Positions 33,158-46,290 of a DNA stretch of 64,000 nucleotides are shown piece by piece. The notes beneath the pieces are model-generated. The model was not told where the DNA came from and did no database searches. It worked only from the letters and a program-made list of their open reading frames with translations. The stretch spans positions 100,027,789 through 100,091,788 of the forward strand of contig CM075732.1 of the NCBI GenBank assembly GCA_037974335.1, given 5' to 3'. The translations under genes were made by a program, and so were the position numbers. Each line of letters begins with the position of its first letter. Position 1 is the first letter of the stretch. The stretch comes from Prionace glauca. Lineage: Eukaryota > Chordata > Chondrichthyes > Carcharhiniformes > Carcharhinidae.

Positions 33158-33721
33158 TTGATTGCCTCGATAAGAAGTGTACAGCATTGCATACTGTTGA
33201 GGTGGAATGACCTACCATTGGTAAGCCAAGGTTATTGGATTTCCAGCACTGAATCCATCTCTGTGGCTCAGAAGGGAAGCGGGGAGAGCAGGAGAGCAAT
33301 AGTTATTGGAGTCTCAATAGTTAGAGGGGCAGATCGGAGGTTCTGCAGCAGCGAAAGAGACTCACGGATGGTATGTTGCCCCCCAGGTGCAAGAGTCCAT
33401 GACGTCTCGGACCGTGTTTTCAGGATCCTTAAGCGGGAAGAGGAACAGTCACAAGTCATGATGCACATCAGTACCAATGACATAGGTAAGGGAAGGTACG
33501 GTGATTTAAAACAGGAATTTAGGGAACTGGGATGGAAGCTGAGAGCCAGGATAAAGCATGTGGTCATCTCTGGTTTATTGCCGGTGCCACGTGCTAGTGA
33601 GCTGAGGAACAGGGAGAGAGTGCAGATTAACAAGTGTCTGCGGGGATGGTGTAGGAGAGAGGGTTTCATTGACATGGAGAATTGGGGAACATTCTGGGGA
33701 AGGTGGGACCTGTACAAATAG
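33158..33721 (+). pseudogene. LINE E ORF1 esterase-like piece
   Basis: 187-codon frame containing a GDS-like block changed to GVSIVRGADRRF, the STND block (HISTNDIGKG) and the approach to the DGxHLN block, which follows after a stop near 33720 (DGLHLNQRGTNILGGKF). This is the SGNH-hydrolase-like domain known in CR1 ORF1. Confidence 0.7.
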
Positions 33722-34029
33722 GACGGTTTGCACCTGAACCAGAGGGGCACCAATATCCTGGGAGGGAAATTTGCTACGGCTCTTTGTGAGAGTTGTGGGG
33801 GGCATTGCGGGGAGGGTGCATTTAAACTAATTTGTCAGGGGGATGGGAAAATGAACTGCAGTTCAAAAGCCGGTGTTAAGGGTAGTGAGGTACTGAGGAA
33901 ACTTCCATGGTCACAGGAGTGTACAGGCAAACAGGATAGTGGGTTGAAGTGTTTCCATTTCAATGCAAGGAGCATCCAGAATAAGGAAGGTGAACTTGGA
34001 GCTTGGATTGGTACTTGGGACCATGATGT

Positions 34030-34656
34030 GTGACCATTCCAGAGACATGGTTAGAACAGGGACAGGAATGTTTGTTGGCAGTTGTGGGGTATAGATGTTT
34101 CAGTAAGAGTGGGGAAGGTGGTAAAAGAGGTGGAGGAGCAGCATTGTTAATCAAGGATAGTTTAACGGCTGCTGAAAGGCATTTTGAGGGGGATCTGCCT
34201 ACTGAGGTAATATGGGCTGGAGTTAGAAATAGGGAAGGATTGGTCACGTTGTTAGGAGTTTTCTATAGGCCCCCAAATAGTAACAGAGATGTAGAGGAGG
34301 AAATGGCAAAGCAGATTATGGATAGGTGTGGAGGTCACAGGGTAGTTATCATGGGTGAATTTACCTTTCCAAATTTTGATTGGAACCTTAAGAGTTCGAA
34401 AAGTTCGGATGGGACACTTTTTGTACAGTGTGTACAGGAGGGTTTCCTGACACAATATGTGGATAAGCCGACAAGAGGTGGGGCCACGTTGGACTTGGTA
34501 CTGGGTAATGAACCGGGACAAGTGTTAGATTTATTTGTGGAGAGCACGTTGGAGATAGTGACCACAATTCGGTGTCCTTCATTATTGCAATGGAGAGGGA
34601 TAGGGTCACACGGCAGGGCAAGGTTTATAATTGGGGCAGGGGTAATTATGATGTGA
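34030..34656 (+). pseudogene. LINE E ORF2 endonuclease piece
   Basis: 208-codon frame with AP-endonuclease blocks ETWLEQG, GVFYRPPNSNRD, GEFTFPNFDW (usually GDFN-FP--DW) and TLDLVLGNE. The conserved D in GDFN is E here, consistent with decay. Confidence 0.7.
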
Positions 34657-35949
34657 TTAGGCAAGAATTAGGGAGCATAAAATGCGAACAGAAATTGTCA
34701 GGTATGGGCACAAATGAAAAGTGGAGTTTGTTCAAGGAACCAATACTGCGTGTCCTTGATAGGTATGTCCCTGTCAGGCAGGGAGGAAATGGCCGAGTGA
34801 GGGAACCATAGTTCACAAAGGAGGTGGAATGTCTTGTCAAGAGGGAAAAGGATGAGAAAACAAGGTTCACTTAGGTCACTTGAGGGTTACAAGATAGCAA
34901 GGAATGATTTGAGAAAAGGGCTTAGAGAGCTAGGAGGGGGCAGATAAATGAAAACCCCAAGGCTTTTTACTCTAATGTGAGAAACAAAAGAATGACCAGG
35001 GTCAGGTTAGAGCCAGTCAAGGATAGTCATGGGAACTTGTGCATGGAGTCAAAAGAGATAGGAGAGGCGTTGAATGAATACTTTTCTTCAATGTTCACTA
35101 AGGAGAGGGGCCATGTTTTTCAGGATGAGTGAGTGATACAGGATGGAGGAGGTAGATGTTCTGAGGGAAGATGTGTTAGCAATTTTAAAAAAACCTGAAG
35201 GTTGAAAAGTCCCCTGGGCCAAATGGGATACATCCCAGGATAGGTTGGGAGGCATGGAATGAGATAGTGGAGCCTTTAGCTTTAATCTTTGGATCCTCAA
35301 TGTCCACAGGGATTGTGCTAGAGGATTGGAAAGTGGTGAATGTTGTTCCTCTCTTCAAGAAAGGAAATAAGGATGTCTCTGGGAATTATAGGCCAGTTAG
35401 TCTTACTTCTGTGATCGGTAAGTTCGTGAGAAGAGTCCTGAGGGATAAGATTTCTGACCATTTGCTCAGATGCGGCATAATCCAGGATACACAGCATGGT
35501 TTCGTGAGGGGTCTGTCTTCTGACACAAATTTGATTGAATTCTTTGAGGAAGTAACTAAGTATGTAGACAAAGGTAGAGCAGTTGATGTTGTATTCATGG
35601 ATTTTAGTTAGGCATTGAATAAGGTTTGGTAGCCTCATGAAGAAAGTAAGGTGGTGTTGGATTATAGGAAATTTGGCTGATTGGATAAGTAACAGGCTAT
35701 CTCATAGAAGACAGAGGGTGGTGGCGGAGGGGCTGAAGGGAGGGTTAGTAAATTTGTTGATGACACGAAGATTGGTGGAGTAGTGGATGAGGTGGAGGGC
35801 TCTTGTAGGCTGCAAAGAAACATTGATAGGATGCAGAGCTGGGCAGAGAAGGGACAGATGGATTTTAACCCTGATAAGTGCGAGGTGATTCATTTTGATC
35901 AGACATTTGGTAGATCTTGGGGTTTTTCTCAACAGATCTGATGTATCTC

Positions 35950-36940
35950 AACAGATAGATGATCTGGAGGAGGGAACCGAGTGCAGGGTGTCGAAATTTG
36001 CTGATGACACCAAGAATGGGGGAAAGGCAAATTGTGCGGAGGGTGTGGAGAGTCTGCAGAAGGATCTAGATAGGCTGGGCGAATGGGCCAGGAAATGGCA
36101 AATGGAATTTAATGTTGGCAAGTGTGAGGTGGTCCACTTTGGTAGGAAGAATGGTAGGAAGGACTATTACTTACGTGGCAAAAAACTGCAGCAGGCGACG
36201 GTGCAGAGGGACCTCGGGGTCCTTGTGCATGAGTCGCAAAAACCCAGCCTGCAGGTGCAGCAGGTGGTCAGGAAGGCGAATGGGATGCTGGCCTTCATAG
36301 CGAGGGGGATTGAATATAAAAGTAGGGAGGTCTTGCTGCAGCTGTATAGGGCAATGGTGAGGCCGCAGCTGGCGTACTGTGTGCAGTTTTGGGCACCGCA
36401 CCTGCGCAAGGATATTTTGGCCTTGGAGGGAGTGCAGAGGAGGTTTACTAGGCTGATACTGGAGTTGAGGGGATTGAGCTATGAGGAGAAGCTGAATAAA
36501 CTAGGCTTGTACTCGTTAAAGTTTAGAAGAATGAGGGGAGATCTCATTGAGACGTATAAGATGATGAATGGGATGGATAGGATAGAGGTGGAGAGACTCT
36601 TCCCGCTCAGAAAGGACAGTAGGACTAGGGGGCACAGCCTCAAGATAAAGGGGAGGCAGTTTAGAACAGAGTTGAGGAGGAACTTCTTCACTCAAAGGGT
36701 GGTGAATCTCTGGAAATCTTTGCCCGTTGAAGTGGTGGAGGCTGCCTCGCTGAATATTTTTAAGATTCGGGTTGATGGGTTTTTGATAAGAGAGGGGATT
36801 AAGGGTTATGGGGAGAGGGCGGGAAGGTGGAACTGAGCCACGACAGATCAGCCATGATCTTATTGAATGGCGGGGCAGGCTCGAAGGGATAGATGGCCTA
36901 CTCCTGCTCCTATTTCTTATGTTCTTATGTTCTTATGATC
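35950..36940 (+). mobile_element. LINE B nested in LINE E
   Basis: 5'-truncated at DDLEEGTECRVSKFADDTK; open to 36836 (FFTQRVVNLWKSLPVEVV), then a TTCTTATG tail to about 36938. LINE E sequence resumes at about 36960. Confidence 0.85.
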
Positions 36941-37609
36941 TCTGAAGGTTGCCACTCAAGTATATAGATCCGGGAAGGGGGCTTATAGTGTGTGAGCGTT
37001 TATCAACAGGGGTTTGACTTTAAGAGCCGTGGGGTTATGCTGCAACTGTACAGGACCTTGGTGAGACCACATTTGGAATATTGTGTGCAGTTCTGGTCAC
37101 CTCACTATAAGAAGGTTGTGGGAGCACTGGAGAGAGTGCAGAGGAGATTTACCAGGATGCTGCCTGGTTTGGAGGGTAGGTCTTATAAGGAAAGGTTGAG
37201 GGAGCTGGGGCCTTTCCCTTTTAAGCAGAGGAGGATGAGAGGTGACTTAACAGAAGTTCATAAGATGATGAGGGGAGTAGATAGAGTCAACATTCAGAGA
37301 CTATTTCCTCAGGCGGATATAGCTGTTACTTGGGGGCATAATAAAAAGGTTCATGGTGTGAGATATAGGAGGGATGTCCGAGGTAGATTCTTTACTCAGA
37401 GAGTGGTTGGGGTGTGGAATGGACTGCCTGCTGTGATAGTGGAGTCGGACACTTTAGGAACTTTCAAGCGGTTATTGGATAGGCACATGGAGCACTCCAG
37501 AATGATAGGGAGTGGGATAGACTGATCTTGGGTTTGGACATAGCTCGGCACAACATCGAGGGCCGAAGGGCCTGTACTGTGCTGTACTGTTCTATGTTTC
37601 TATGTTCTA

Positions 37610-38270
37610 CAGTGAGTTGAAAAGAGTGAGAGAACACACAAACCACAGCTCCAACACCTTATTTTTGTTTGTCCATTTATCAGCCTCTATCTTCACTCAC
37701 ACCACATTTCAAACCCATGGAAGGTCAAAATGCAAATGCTGATACCGGATTGGTGCAAACTCTGATCAACAACAACACCCTGCATTTGTGTAGCACCCTT
37801 AACTTAGCAACACATTCCCAGGGTTCCACACACGACAGCAGGAAATATCCGTCAGTGAAAATCCACAACACAACTCAGGAATTCAATTCCGTTTCTGTTT
37901 TTATTCAATAAAAATGGAACACAAAGCTCGTATCAGTAATGTTCACCATAAAACTCTCAATGTTCATGCAAAACAAACTGTAATTTCTAATTAAAACAGA
38001 AAGTGCTGGATAAACTCAGCAGGTCTGGCAGCATCTGCGGAGAGAGAAACAGAGTTAATGTTTCGAGTCTGTGTGATTCTTCTACAGAACTGAAGGATAG
38101 AAATGTGATGAAGGAGAGAGTTGGAGAGGGGGGGTGGAGGAGGTGGAGCAGAATAGAAGGTCAGCGATAGGTCAGAGCTAAGGAGAGATTGACAAAGATA
38201 TCAGGAATATAAGAGAAAGGGAGTGTTAATGGGAGTGTTAAAGTCTAAAGAAGGCGTTTGAGACGTAGAG
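37610..38270. repeat. Duplicated non-coding block
   Basis: 37610-37800 is repeated at 41478-41665, and 37770-38270 at 23545-24040 (with AACTCAGCAGGTCTGGCAGC and a C-to-T type low divergence). No coding content recognised. Confidence 0.7.
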
Positions 38271-39262
38271 TCAGAGAGATTTACAGCATGGAAACAGGCC
38301 TCTGATGAACAACAATGTCTTGCATTTGTGTAGCACCCTTAACATAGCAACACATTCCCAGGGTTCCACACAGGACATCCTTCCTGTAATGTGGTGACCA
38401 GAAATCAACTCAGGATCCTGTGCCGAACATGAGGCCAAATTAATCTCATCCCTTCTGCCTGTCCTTGCTCCATATCTCACTATTCCTTGCAGATTCATGT
38501 GCTTCTCTAAAAGCCCCTTAAACCTCCCCATCGTCTCTGTTTCCACTCCCACCCCTGGCAGCACGTTCCAGACACCAACCATCCTCTGTGGAAAAAACTC
38601 GCCCCTCACGTCTCCTTTGAACTTCCCCTCTCTCCCATTAAGTGCGTGTCCCTTCGTATTAGAGATTTCAACTCTGGGAAAAAGATTCTGACTGTCAACC
38701 CTATCTATACCTCTCATCATTTTATAGACTTCTATCAGGTCTCCCCTCAGCCTCCGTCGCTTCATAGAAAACAAGCCTAGTTTGTCCAGCCTCTCCTTAC
38801 AGCTCATTGTCTCTAATCCAGGCATCATCCTGGTAAACCTCTTCTGCATCCTCTCCAAAGAACCACATCCTTCCTGTAATGTGACAAATAGAACTGAATG
38901 CAAGTCTCTAAGTGTGGCCGAACCAAAGCTTTATAAACTGCAACATGACACCCTGACCCTTGTACTCAACGCCCCGACCAATAAAGGCAAGCATGACATT
39001 TACCTTCTTTACCAGCCTATCGACATGTGTGACCACTTTCAGGGAGCTATGGACTTGAACCCCAAGATCCCTCTGTACATCAGTGCTGTTCAGGGTCCTG
39101 CCATTAACTGTATATTTACCCTTAACATTTGATGACCCAAAGTGCAGCACCTCACACTTGCCCGGATTAAACTCCATCTGCCATTTCTCCACCCATATCT
39201 GCAGCTGATCTCTATCGCGCTGTATCTTTTGACAATCTTTTACACTACAGCGTGTGTTTAAC
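38271..39262 (-). mobile_element. CR1-type LINE F, RT C-terminal half
   Basis: The reverse strand reads WQMEFNPGKCEVLHFGSSN, DVQRDLGVQVHSSLKV, LAFIGRGVEYKGQGVMLQ, then in another frame [35 protein letters not shown] and RGEFFPQRMVGVWNVLPG. 5'-truncated and frameshifted. Confidence 0.8.
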
Positions 39263-40112
39263 CCACACCCATTCACCGCGATGGAAGCAGAACATTCACT
39301 TTTGCTGGCTGCTCATTGCCGTGGTTTCTGTGGTCAGCCTGCTCTAACTGTGCTGTTCATTGGCTCCTCACATCAGCTGGAGCCTGACATCCAGAGTATT
39401 TAGTACCACTTAAAGCTCAACTATAGGAGCATTGCCACTGCTGGTGATGCTGGGATCATTCACAATACTCTGCAATGTAGGGCCCGCCCTGGGGGGGAGG
39501 GGAGAGAACAGGGGGAGACACATGGAAACTACAGACCCCAACTGGACCCCGAGAGAGTTTTGACGTGAGCCAGTGGGTTGACAGGAGAGGGATGTAAGGG
39601 GATGTTTGTGAATGGAGAAAAGATGGAAAGAGCTTCCTTTGCATTCCAGGATGATGCTGGAGTAGTGAATGGTTTTGGGAGGGGATAGCAGGGTCTGATG
39701 GTGCCTGAGTGGCCCATCCAATGATGCCAATGATTGGTGAAACCAGTTGTAGCCGTTGCTCTCTGTGAGCCTTGGATTGAAGGGAGTGAGGTGGATTCAT
39801 CCCAAGGGGAATAACCATGGGGAAAGAGAGGATTTTACTGATGACAATGGCCTCAAAGGTGGGGCTGAAGGTGTGATTGAGCAGAACAGTGGCTCCAAAT
39901 GGAGAGGCAAAGGCTGGCCCACTAAGTGTCTGAAAGCTCGTTTAGAAATTACTGACAGATTTTAGGAATTATACCGGAACCCAAACCATTCTTTAAGTTG
40001 AATCGAGTTCAATTCCCGGCCAATCAGGATCCAATGGGAATGCTGCAACAGTCTAATGGGGCTGAATGTCCATAAAATACACACGTTTCTATACAGCAAA
40101 TACACCTGTAAT
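39263..40112. other. Intergenic, nothing recognised
   Basis: No repeat family or gene recognised by eye. Several overlapping open frames around 39410-39818 lack domain features. Confidence 0.35.
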
Positions 40113-41385
40113 ACACCTCAAGGGCAGGTCGTGCCTTACGAGCCTAGTTGAGTTCTTCGATAATGTGACTGAACACATTGACGAAGGAAGTGCCGTGGAC
40201 GTAGTGTACATGGACTTCAGCAAGGCTTTTGATAAGGTCCCCCATGCAAGACTTCTTGAGAAGGTGAGAGGGCATGGGATCCAAGGGCCTTTGGCCTTGT
40301 GGATCCAGAACTGGCTTGCCTGCAGAAGGCAGAGAGTGGTTGTGGATGGGTCTTTATCGGAATGGAGGTCAGTCACCAGTGGGGTGCCCCAGGGATCTGT
40401 TCTGGGACCCTTGTTGTTTGTCATTTTCATAAATGACCTGGATGAGGAAGTGGAGGGATGGGTTAGCAAATTCGCTGATGACACGAAGGTCGGCGGTGTT
40501 GTGGATGGTCTGGAAGGATGTCAAAAGTTGCAGCAGGACATAGATAGGATGCAGGAATGGGCGGAGAAGTGGCAGATGGACTTCAACGCGGATAAATGTG
40601 TAGTAGTCCATTTCGGCAGAACCAACGGGATGAACGAGTACACTATTAAAGGCAGGGGTCTCAGTAGCGTTGAAGAGCAGAAGGATCTCGGGGTCCGGGT
40701 TCACAGGACTCTTAAATCGGCCTCGCAGGTGGAGGAGGTGGTCAAGAAGGCGTATGGTGTACTGGCCTTCATTAATCGAGGGATTGAGTTTAGGAGTCGG
40801 GAGGTAATGCTGCAACTTTACAGGACCCTCGTCAGGCCTCATTTGGAGTACTGTGCGCAGTTCTGGTCGCCTCACTATAGGAAAGACGTAGAAGCTATTG
40901 AAAGGGTGCAGAGGAGATTTACAAGGATGTTGCCTGGACTGGGAGGCATGCCTTATGAAGATAGGTTGAGGGAGCTGGGACTCTTTTCCCTGGAGAGGCG
41001 AAGGTTGAGAGGCGACCTGATAGAAGTTTATAAAATGTTGAGAGGAATAGATAGGGTGGACTCTCAGAGGCTATTTCCCCGGGTTGAAATGGTCGCTACG
41101 AGAGGACACAGATTTAAGGTGCGGGGAGGGAAGTACAGAGGTGATGTTAGGGGTAAGTTTTTCACTCAGAGGGTAGTGAGTGATTGGAATCGGCTGCCGT
41201 CGTCGGTGGTGGAGGCGAACTCGCTGGGGTCTTTTAAAAGACTTCTGGATGAGTATATGGGGTTTAATGGGATTGGGGGTTATAGATAGGTCTATAGATT
41301 GGTGGGGTTGATGCGATCGGCGCAACTCGAGGGCCGAAGGGCCTGTTTGTGCTGTAATGTTCTATGTTCTATGTTCTATGTTGTA
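40113..41385 (+). mobile_element. LINE A, 5'-truncated copy with open RT
   Basis: Starts at GRSCLTSLVEFFDNVTEHID; uninterrupted to 41289 with YMDFSKAFDKVPHARLL, TSGVPQGSVLGPLLF, FADDTK and FFTQRVVSDWNRLPSS. Ends in repeated TTCTATG. The formal start codon at 40066 lies in flanking DNA. Confidence 0.9.
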
Positions 41386-42185
41386 TGTAATCTGCTTCAC
41401 CCTGAACTCAATATTATTAAGAATAAATCCAGGCTGATGATCAGTGAATGGGATATTTAGTTGAAGATTGGTTTTATTAGTGAGTTGAAAAGAGTAAGAG
41501 ATACACAAACCACAGCTCCAACACCTTATTTTTGTTTCTCCATTTATCAGCCTCTATCTTCACTCACACCACATTTCAAACCCATGGAAGGTCAAAATGC
41601 AACAGCTGATTGTTGCAAACTCCGATCAACAACAACACCCTGCATTTGTGTAGCACCCTTATCCCTAAACCCGAGCAGGATGGCAGGTTGGTGATGGCGA
41701 GAGTCAATGTTGTTTGGAACGGTTTACAGGAGGCCATGAATGTTGACATCAATGTTGACATCATGAATTTATTATTCGAAAATTCACTTTGACATCAGTA
41801 TTCCATTTTGGGAAGTAAAATAAGGAGCTCAGATTGTTTGGAAATGAAGAATGTAAATAGATATGGGAGGATCTGGGAGAATAAACACACAGATCACTGA
41901 CAGGAAAAACACAGACCAATAAGGTCATCACAAAAACAAAACAAAGGCTGAGTTTTATTTCTCGAGGGATAGGATTGAAAAGTAGTGACGTTTCACTGAG
42001 CTGTTATCAATCCTCACTTCCTCACCATTTGGACCACAGTGTACATTTCTGGTCACTATTTTAGAAAGAAGATGGAGAGGCTTTGAAGAAAGTACAAAGA
42101 GGATTCACAAAGATCAGACCAGGACTGGATTTTATTCCAGTCAGGAAAAGATAATTGGGCTGGGTTCTTTTCTCTTGTAAAGAGA
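41386..42185. other. Intergenic with duplicated block
   Basis: 41478-41665 repeats 37610-37800. The rest shows no recognised gene or repeat; 42040-42180 resembles a decayed LINE thumb region. Confidence 0.4.
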
Positions 42186-42700
42186 AGACAAATGATTATT
42201 TGCAAATTCATTCACGGGATGTGGGGGTCAGTGGCTGGGCCAGCATTTATTACCCATCACTAACTACCCTCCATCTCAGCAGGCATTGTTCAGACTCAAC
42301 CACATTGCTGTGGCTCTGGAGTCACATGTAGGCCAGACCGGGTAAGGACGGCAGATTTCCTTCCCGAAAGGACATGAGTGATCTAATGGAGATGTTTAAA
42401 ATGATGGAAGGTTTTGATAGCGTGACAGAGAGAGTCTCCATTTGTGGAGAAGAATGAAAAGAGAGAGCATCGATATCAGATAGTCACTAATCAATCCAAT
42501 GGGAAATGGAGAAGAAAGATCTTTCCCCAGAGAGTGGTCAGAATGTGGAACTCACAGCAAGTGGCTCAAGTGTTCCGATGCAGCGGATGTCACTGCTGAA
42601 CAAGTCAGAGGCCAGGGTGGAAGCTGGGTTGATGGATTTTTTATTTGGATCCATGGATGGAGCTGCTGAACAGAGTCACAGGACTGCCAATCAACTCTTA
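42186..42700 (+). mobile_element. SINE/LINE 3'-end fragments
   Basis: 42190-42370 matches a common fish-type repeat (GGGATGTGGGGGTCAGTGGC, CAGCATTTATTACCCATC). 42375-42700 resembles a decayed LINE C-terminal region (MFKMMEGFDS, CGTVSGQNVEL wording). Confidence 0.45.
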
Positions 42701-43850
42701 ACAAAAGATCAAACATTTATTCAAGAAAAGATTGGCTATAACACACTATTCCTTCACCCAGCTAAACTTTTACAGATATGTACAGATTGTTAGGGATAAC
42801 ACAAGTTACTAAATGCTATCTCAAACTCGAATATGCTCAGTAAGCACACAGTCCATATAAACCAAGAGAAAAGTTGTGGTCAGAAATCCCACACTCTGAA
42901 ACTAAGTGACAGCTGTCATCAAAACAATTTCTGTTGATTTCTCTTCCATTCTACCATTGGCCTCACTGGTTCTCTGTCTTTCACATGAGGATTTCCAATC
43001 ACTGCTCTTGAAGAACATGCCTTGGAATCTTCTCCCAAATTACGCTTTTACTTCCTGTCATCACCAAGGGTCTACCTCCAGGGTTTCAACCTCTCCTTCT
43101 GGTATTCCTCTGCCCCGGATTGCCACATACATCCTAGCTTCACCTCCCACACACTCTCTCAGATGCCCAGTTGTGCCAACAGAACACAACTGCTTCACAG
43201 GCTGCACTGACTTGATACCAATCTTCCACTCGCTGACATGCCCCAGGTCTGTACCCTGCAGCTCTGTCTTTAACTTGGAGTCTCTCTCTCTGCTCCTGAC
43301 TTCACTGAACACAACCTTTTCCCAGATTTCTGTCGTTCATTCCTTTATCTTCACAGTTTTCCTGGGACTCTGTTCTGTCCCATTTCCTGGTCCTGAGGAC
43401 TTTCTGTTCTGTAGCTTGGGGCTAGCTTTCTGTCACTGTGCATTGTCCCACATTTTCTAGCAGTTTCTGAGAGAGTTGCTTTCTCCTGGGTTACTTTCTT
43501 TCAACTGAACGAACTGCTCGGACTGTCTGTGTGTGGCCCCTGGTTACTGAGCAATTGCCTCTTTATTTAATCCTGTATTAGCTTTAACATTGTAAAACCA
43601 TCATTACAATGCAGACATCTAATCCGTGCTACAGACTCGCAAGCAACTTTGAAAAATGAAACTAAAATTGAAGATTTAACCCTTTTAGCACAAATACAGA
43701 ATCACAGAATGAAGGTTAATTGAAACGAGAACTTATTTTAAATCCCCACAAATACAAATATAAATGATTTAAAACCTGCTCCATTTCCTCATTGATGGGA
43801 TTGGCATCGATACAGTTCAGGGAAAGTTAGTCAGCAAATAAGGAAGAGTG
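42700..43850. other. Intergenic, nothing recognised
   Basis: A 184-codon plus-strand frame (42906-43460) and a reverse frame (43312-43061) overlap, but neither shows a domain, splice context or conservation inside the window. Confidence 0.35.
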
Positions 43851-43854
43851 GTGG

Positions 43855-44480
43855 GATTTTTTTGATTCATTCCCGGGAGATGGGCATCATTGGCTGGTCA
43901 GTATTTATTGTCCATCCCTAGTTGCCCTGGAGAAGGTGGTGGTGAGCTGCCTTCTTGAATCGCTGCAGTCCATGTTCTGTGGGTTGACCCTCAATGCCGT
44001 TAGGGAGGGAATTCCAGGATTGTGACCCAGTGACTGTGAAGGAACAGCGATATATTTCCAAGTCAGGATGGTGAGTGACTCGGAGGGGAACTTGCAGGTG
44101 GTGGCGTTCCCCTGTATCTGCTGCCCTTGTCCTTTCAGATGGAAGTGGCCGTGGATTTGAAGGTGCTGTTGAAGGATTTTTGGTGAATTGCTATTGGGTG
44201 TTTTGTGACATGTAATTAGTGAATAGGCTTTGGGAGTCAGAAATTGTGTTACTATTTGTAAAATTCCCTCTCTCTGATCTGCTTTGGTGATCACAGTATT
44301 GATAAGGCCAGTCCAGTTCAGTGCCTGCTGAATGGTAACCTCCATGATGTTGATAGTTGGAGATTCAGTGATGGTGATGCCATTGAATGCCAAGGGGAGA
44401 TGGTTAGATGCTCTCTGGTTGGAGATGGTCTTTGCCTGGCACCTGTGTGGTGTGAATGTTACTTACCAGTTGTCAGCCCA
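43855..44480 (-). mobile_element. LINE D-related 3' part
   Basis: The reverse-strand frame of 162 codons contains FNGITITESPTINIMEVTI, QALNWTGLINTVITKADQRE and LTWKYIAVPSQSLG, closely parallel to the LINE D copies. The usual 3' end (GGATGGACAATAAATACTGA) is at the left. Confidence 0.75.
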
Positions 44481-44789
44481 AGACTGAATGTTGTCCGATT
44501 TTGCTACATATGGGCACAGATTGTGTCGGCTTTGATGGGCTGAATGGCCTGTATCTGTGTGTATATTCTACACAGCTCTATGAAATCTGAGGTACACTGC
44601 TCACCTGGATTTTCTAAGATAGTCGAGTATAAAACTACTGAGAGAAATAAACTCAAGCTAAAAATTAGAGTGATAATTAGTGAGATTGAAATCTGAAGTT
44701 TACTGTAATAAACACCATCTGGAATTTCTTCCAGCCCCACACAAACCTCCTCGATCCTATTGACCATCCGACCACACTTCTGGTGTCAG

Positions 44790-45275
44790 TAATCACCATG
44801 AGAATGGCTGCAGGGATGAGGAACTTCAGTTCTGAAGATAGATTGGAGAAATTGGGACTCTTCTCCTTGGGGAAGAGAACATTGAGAGGAGATTGAATCG
44901 AGATGTTCAAAATCAGGAGGAGTATGGATGGAGTGGATCGGGAGAAACTGTTCCCACTGCTGGAAGGATGGAGAAGCAGAGGACACAGATTTAAAGTAAT
45001 TATCACAGGAAACAATGGCGACACCAGGAGAAACCTTTTGACCCAGCGACTGGGTAAGAGCTGGAATGCACTGCCTGAGAGAGTGTGGTGGATGAAGGGT
45101 TAATCAAGGATTTCAAAGGGGAATTGGATCCTTATCTGAAAGGCAAATGTTGACAGGGCTACGGGGAAAAGGCAGGGGAGTGACATTTGGTGAATTGCTC
45201 CTTCAGGAGGTCAGCAGAGACACCGGGCTGAATGGCCTCATTCTGTACTGTCGCCATTCTCTGGTTCTGTGAAAG
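44790..45275 (+). mobile_element. CR1/L2-like LINE 3' end
   Basis: Plus-strand C-terminal wording (RLEKLGLFSLGKRTLRGD, MDGVDREKLFPLLEGWRSRGH, LLTQRLGKSWNALPERV) and an end with GGGCTGAATGGCCTCATTCT. Old and frameshifted. Confidence 0.6.
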
Positions 45276-46290
45276 TCGCGCCCTGGGATCAGGCAGAATA
45301 AATGGATCACAGAGGAGTGTTTATGGAGAGAGTCGGAACTGAGGAATTTAATGAGGAGACAAGTGGGGTCAGGGTGTGGGGGGAGGGGATGGCTCGTTGG
45401 GTTGGGTGTTAGTCTGGAAGATCAGGAGTTAGGACTGTGTATCAGGGAGAAGGTGGATAGATTGCTGAGAAGAACGTAATGGAGAATGGGGAAATGGGGC
45501 GAAGGGAGGTGGATTGGTGAGGAGCTACAGAGTCGCGTGGGGAAATGGGGAAAGATGCTGGGTAGAATTGGGGAAGTGGGGAGAATGTGAGGATAAGGAG
45601 TTGATCAATGAAATGAGGACACTGTTTTAAACATGTTCCTGATGGTCCCGATGTCCCTGCTCTCAGAATGGGATCATTTGAAACATTATCTTCTGTAGTT
45701 CAGGAATCACGAGTTTGTTTATTGCCTGTTCAAACAAAATTAAAAATACTTCAGTATCCAAAATTAATCCTGCAGCAAATGTGAGAATAAAGGATCATTT
45801 CCCATCCTCTGATGAGGTTCCCCAGGTTGTAATTCCGTTATTAATGACTAAAACTCCAAGAATCTATCTCCAGCCTGAGCTGAGTGAGTTGATCCCAGAT
45901 GGAATGGGAGTCGGGGCTATAATTGGTCTTAACACTGAGAGGGTAGGAAGTGAAATTGTTCAGTATTCCCACTTCACATATTGGGAACCATGGTGTGAAA
46001 TGTGTGTGTGTGTGTTACTGAGTGTATGTGTGTAAGTACATGTGTGTTGAGGATGTTTGTGTGTCTATGTACATTTGTGAGTGTGTGTCTATTTGTATAT
46101 ATTCAGGTCCAGGTGTATATATGTACTTGTATTTGTTATATATCACACACAGCATTCAGTGTGTTGGCCCACAGTGTTAATAATGGTCCATTGCCACACT
46201 GGACTCACAGCTCTCGTCAATTCTATGCAGTGTTGTGGTTAAGGATTCATTCTGAGTGAAAGTTTCCCTCTATTTCAGCATTGATACAAA
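45276..46290. other. Intergenic with TG-rich simple sequence
   Basis: No gene recognised. 45995-46150 is a degenerate TG/TATG-rich simple repeat. Confidence 0.5.

Larger units (their letters stand above)
32700..37605 (+). mobile_element. CR1-type LINE E, nearly full length, interrupted by LINE B
   Basis: ORF1 starts at 32876 (MAGKAVQCSSCRMFEVRD) with a cysteine-rich zinc-binding start, a coiled coil, then an esterase-like domain (VIGVSIVRGADRRF; MHISTNDIGKG; DGLHLNQRG) in shifted frames. ORF2 follows: AP-endonuclease (FNARSIQNKEGEL, PETWLEQG, GVFYRPPNSNRD, TLDLVLGNE), RT (LSSDTNLIEFFEE, VVFMDFS) and, after LINE B, the C-terminal part (LVRPHLEYCVQFWSPHYKK). It ends in TTCTATG. Multiple stops and frameshifts make it inactive. 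Confidence 0.85.

Noticed and set aside
32700-37605. Endogenous retrovirus or LTR element
   Set aside because: No terminal repeats, gag, protease or integrase wording; ORF1/ORF2 layout and tail repeats are those of a CR1 LINE.
40066-41289. 407-codon open frame as a host gene
   Set aside because: LINE A reverse transcriptase; the first residues come from flanking DNA.
42906-43460. 184-codon frame as an unknown gene
   Set aside because: Serine/leucine-rich, overlaps a reverse frame, no domain, no splice or promoter support.
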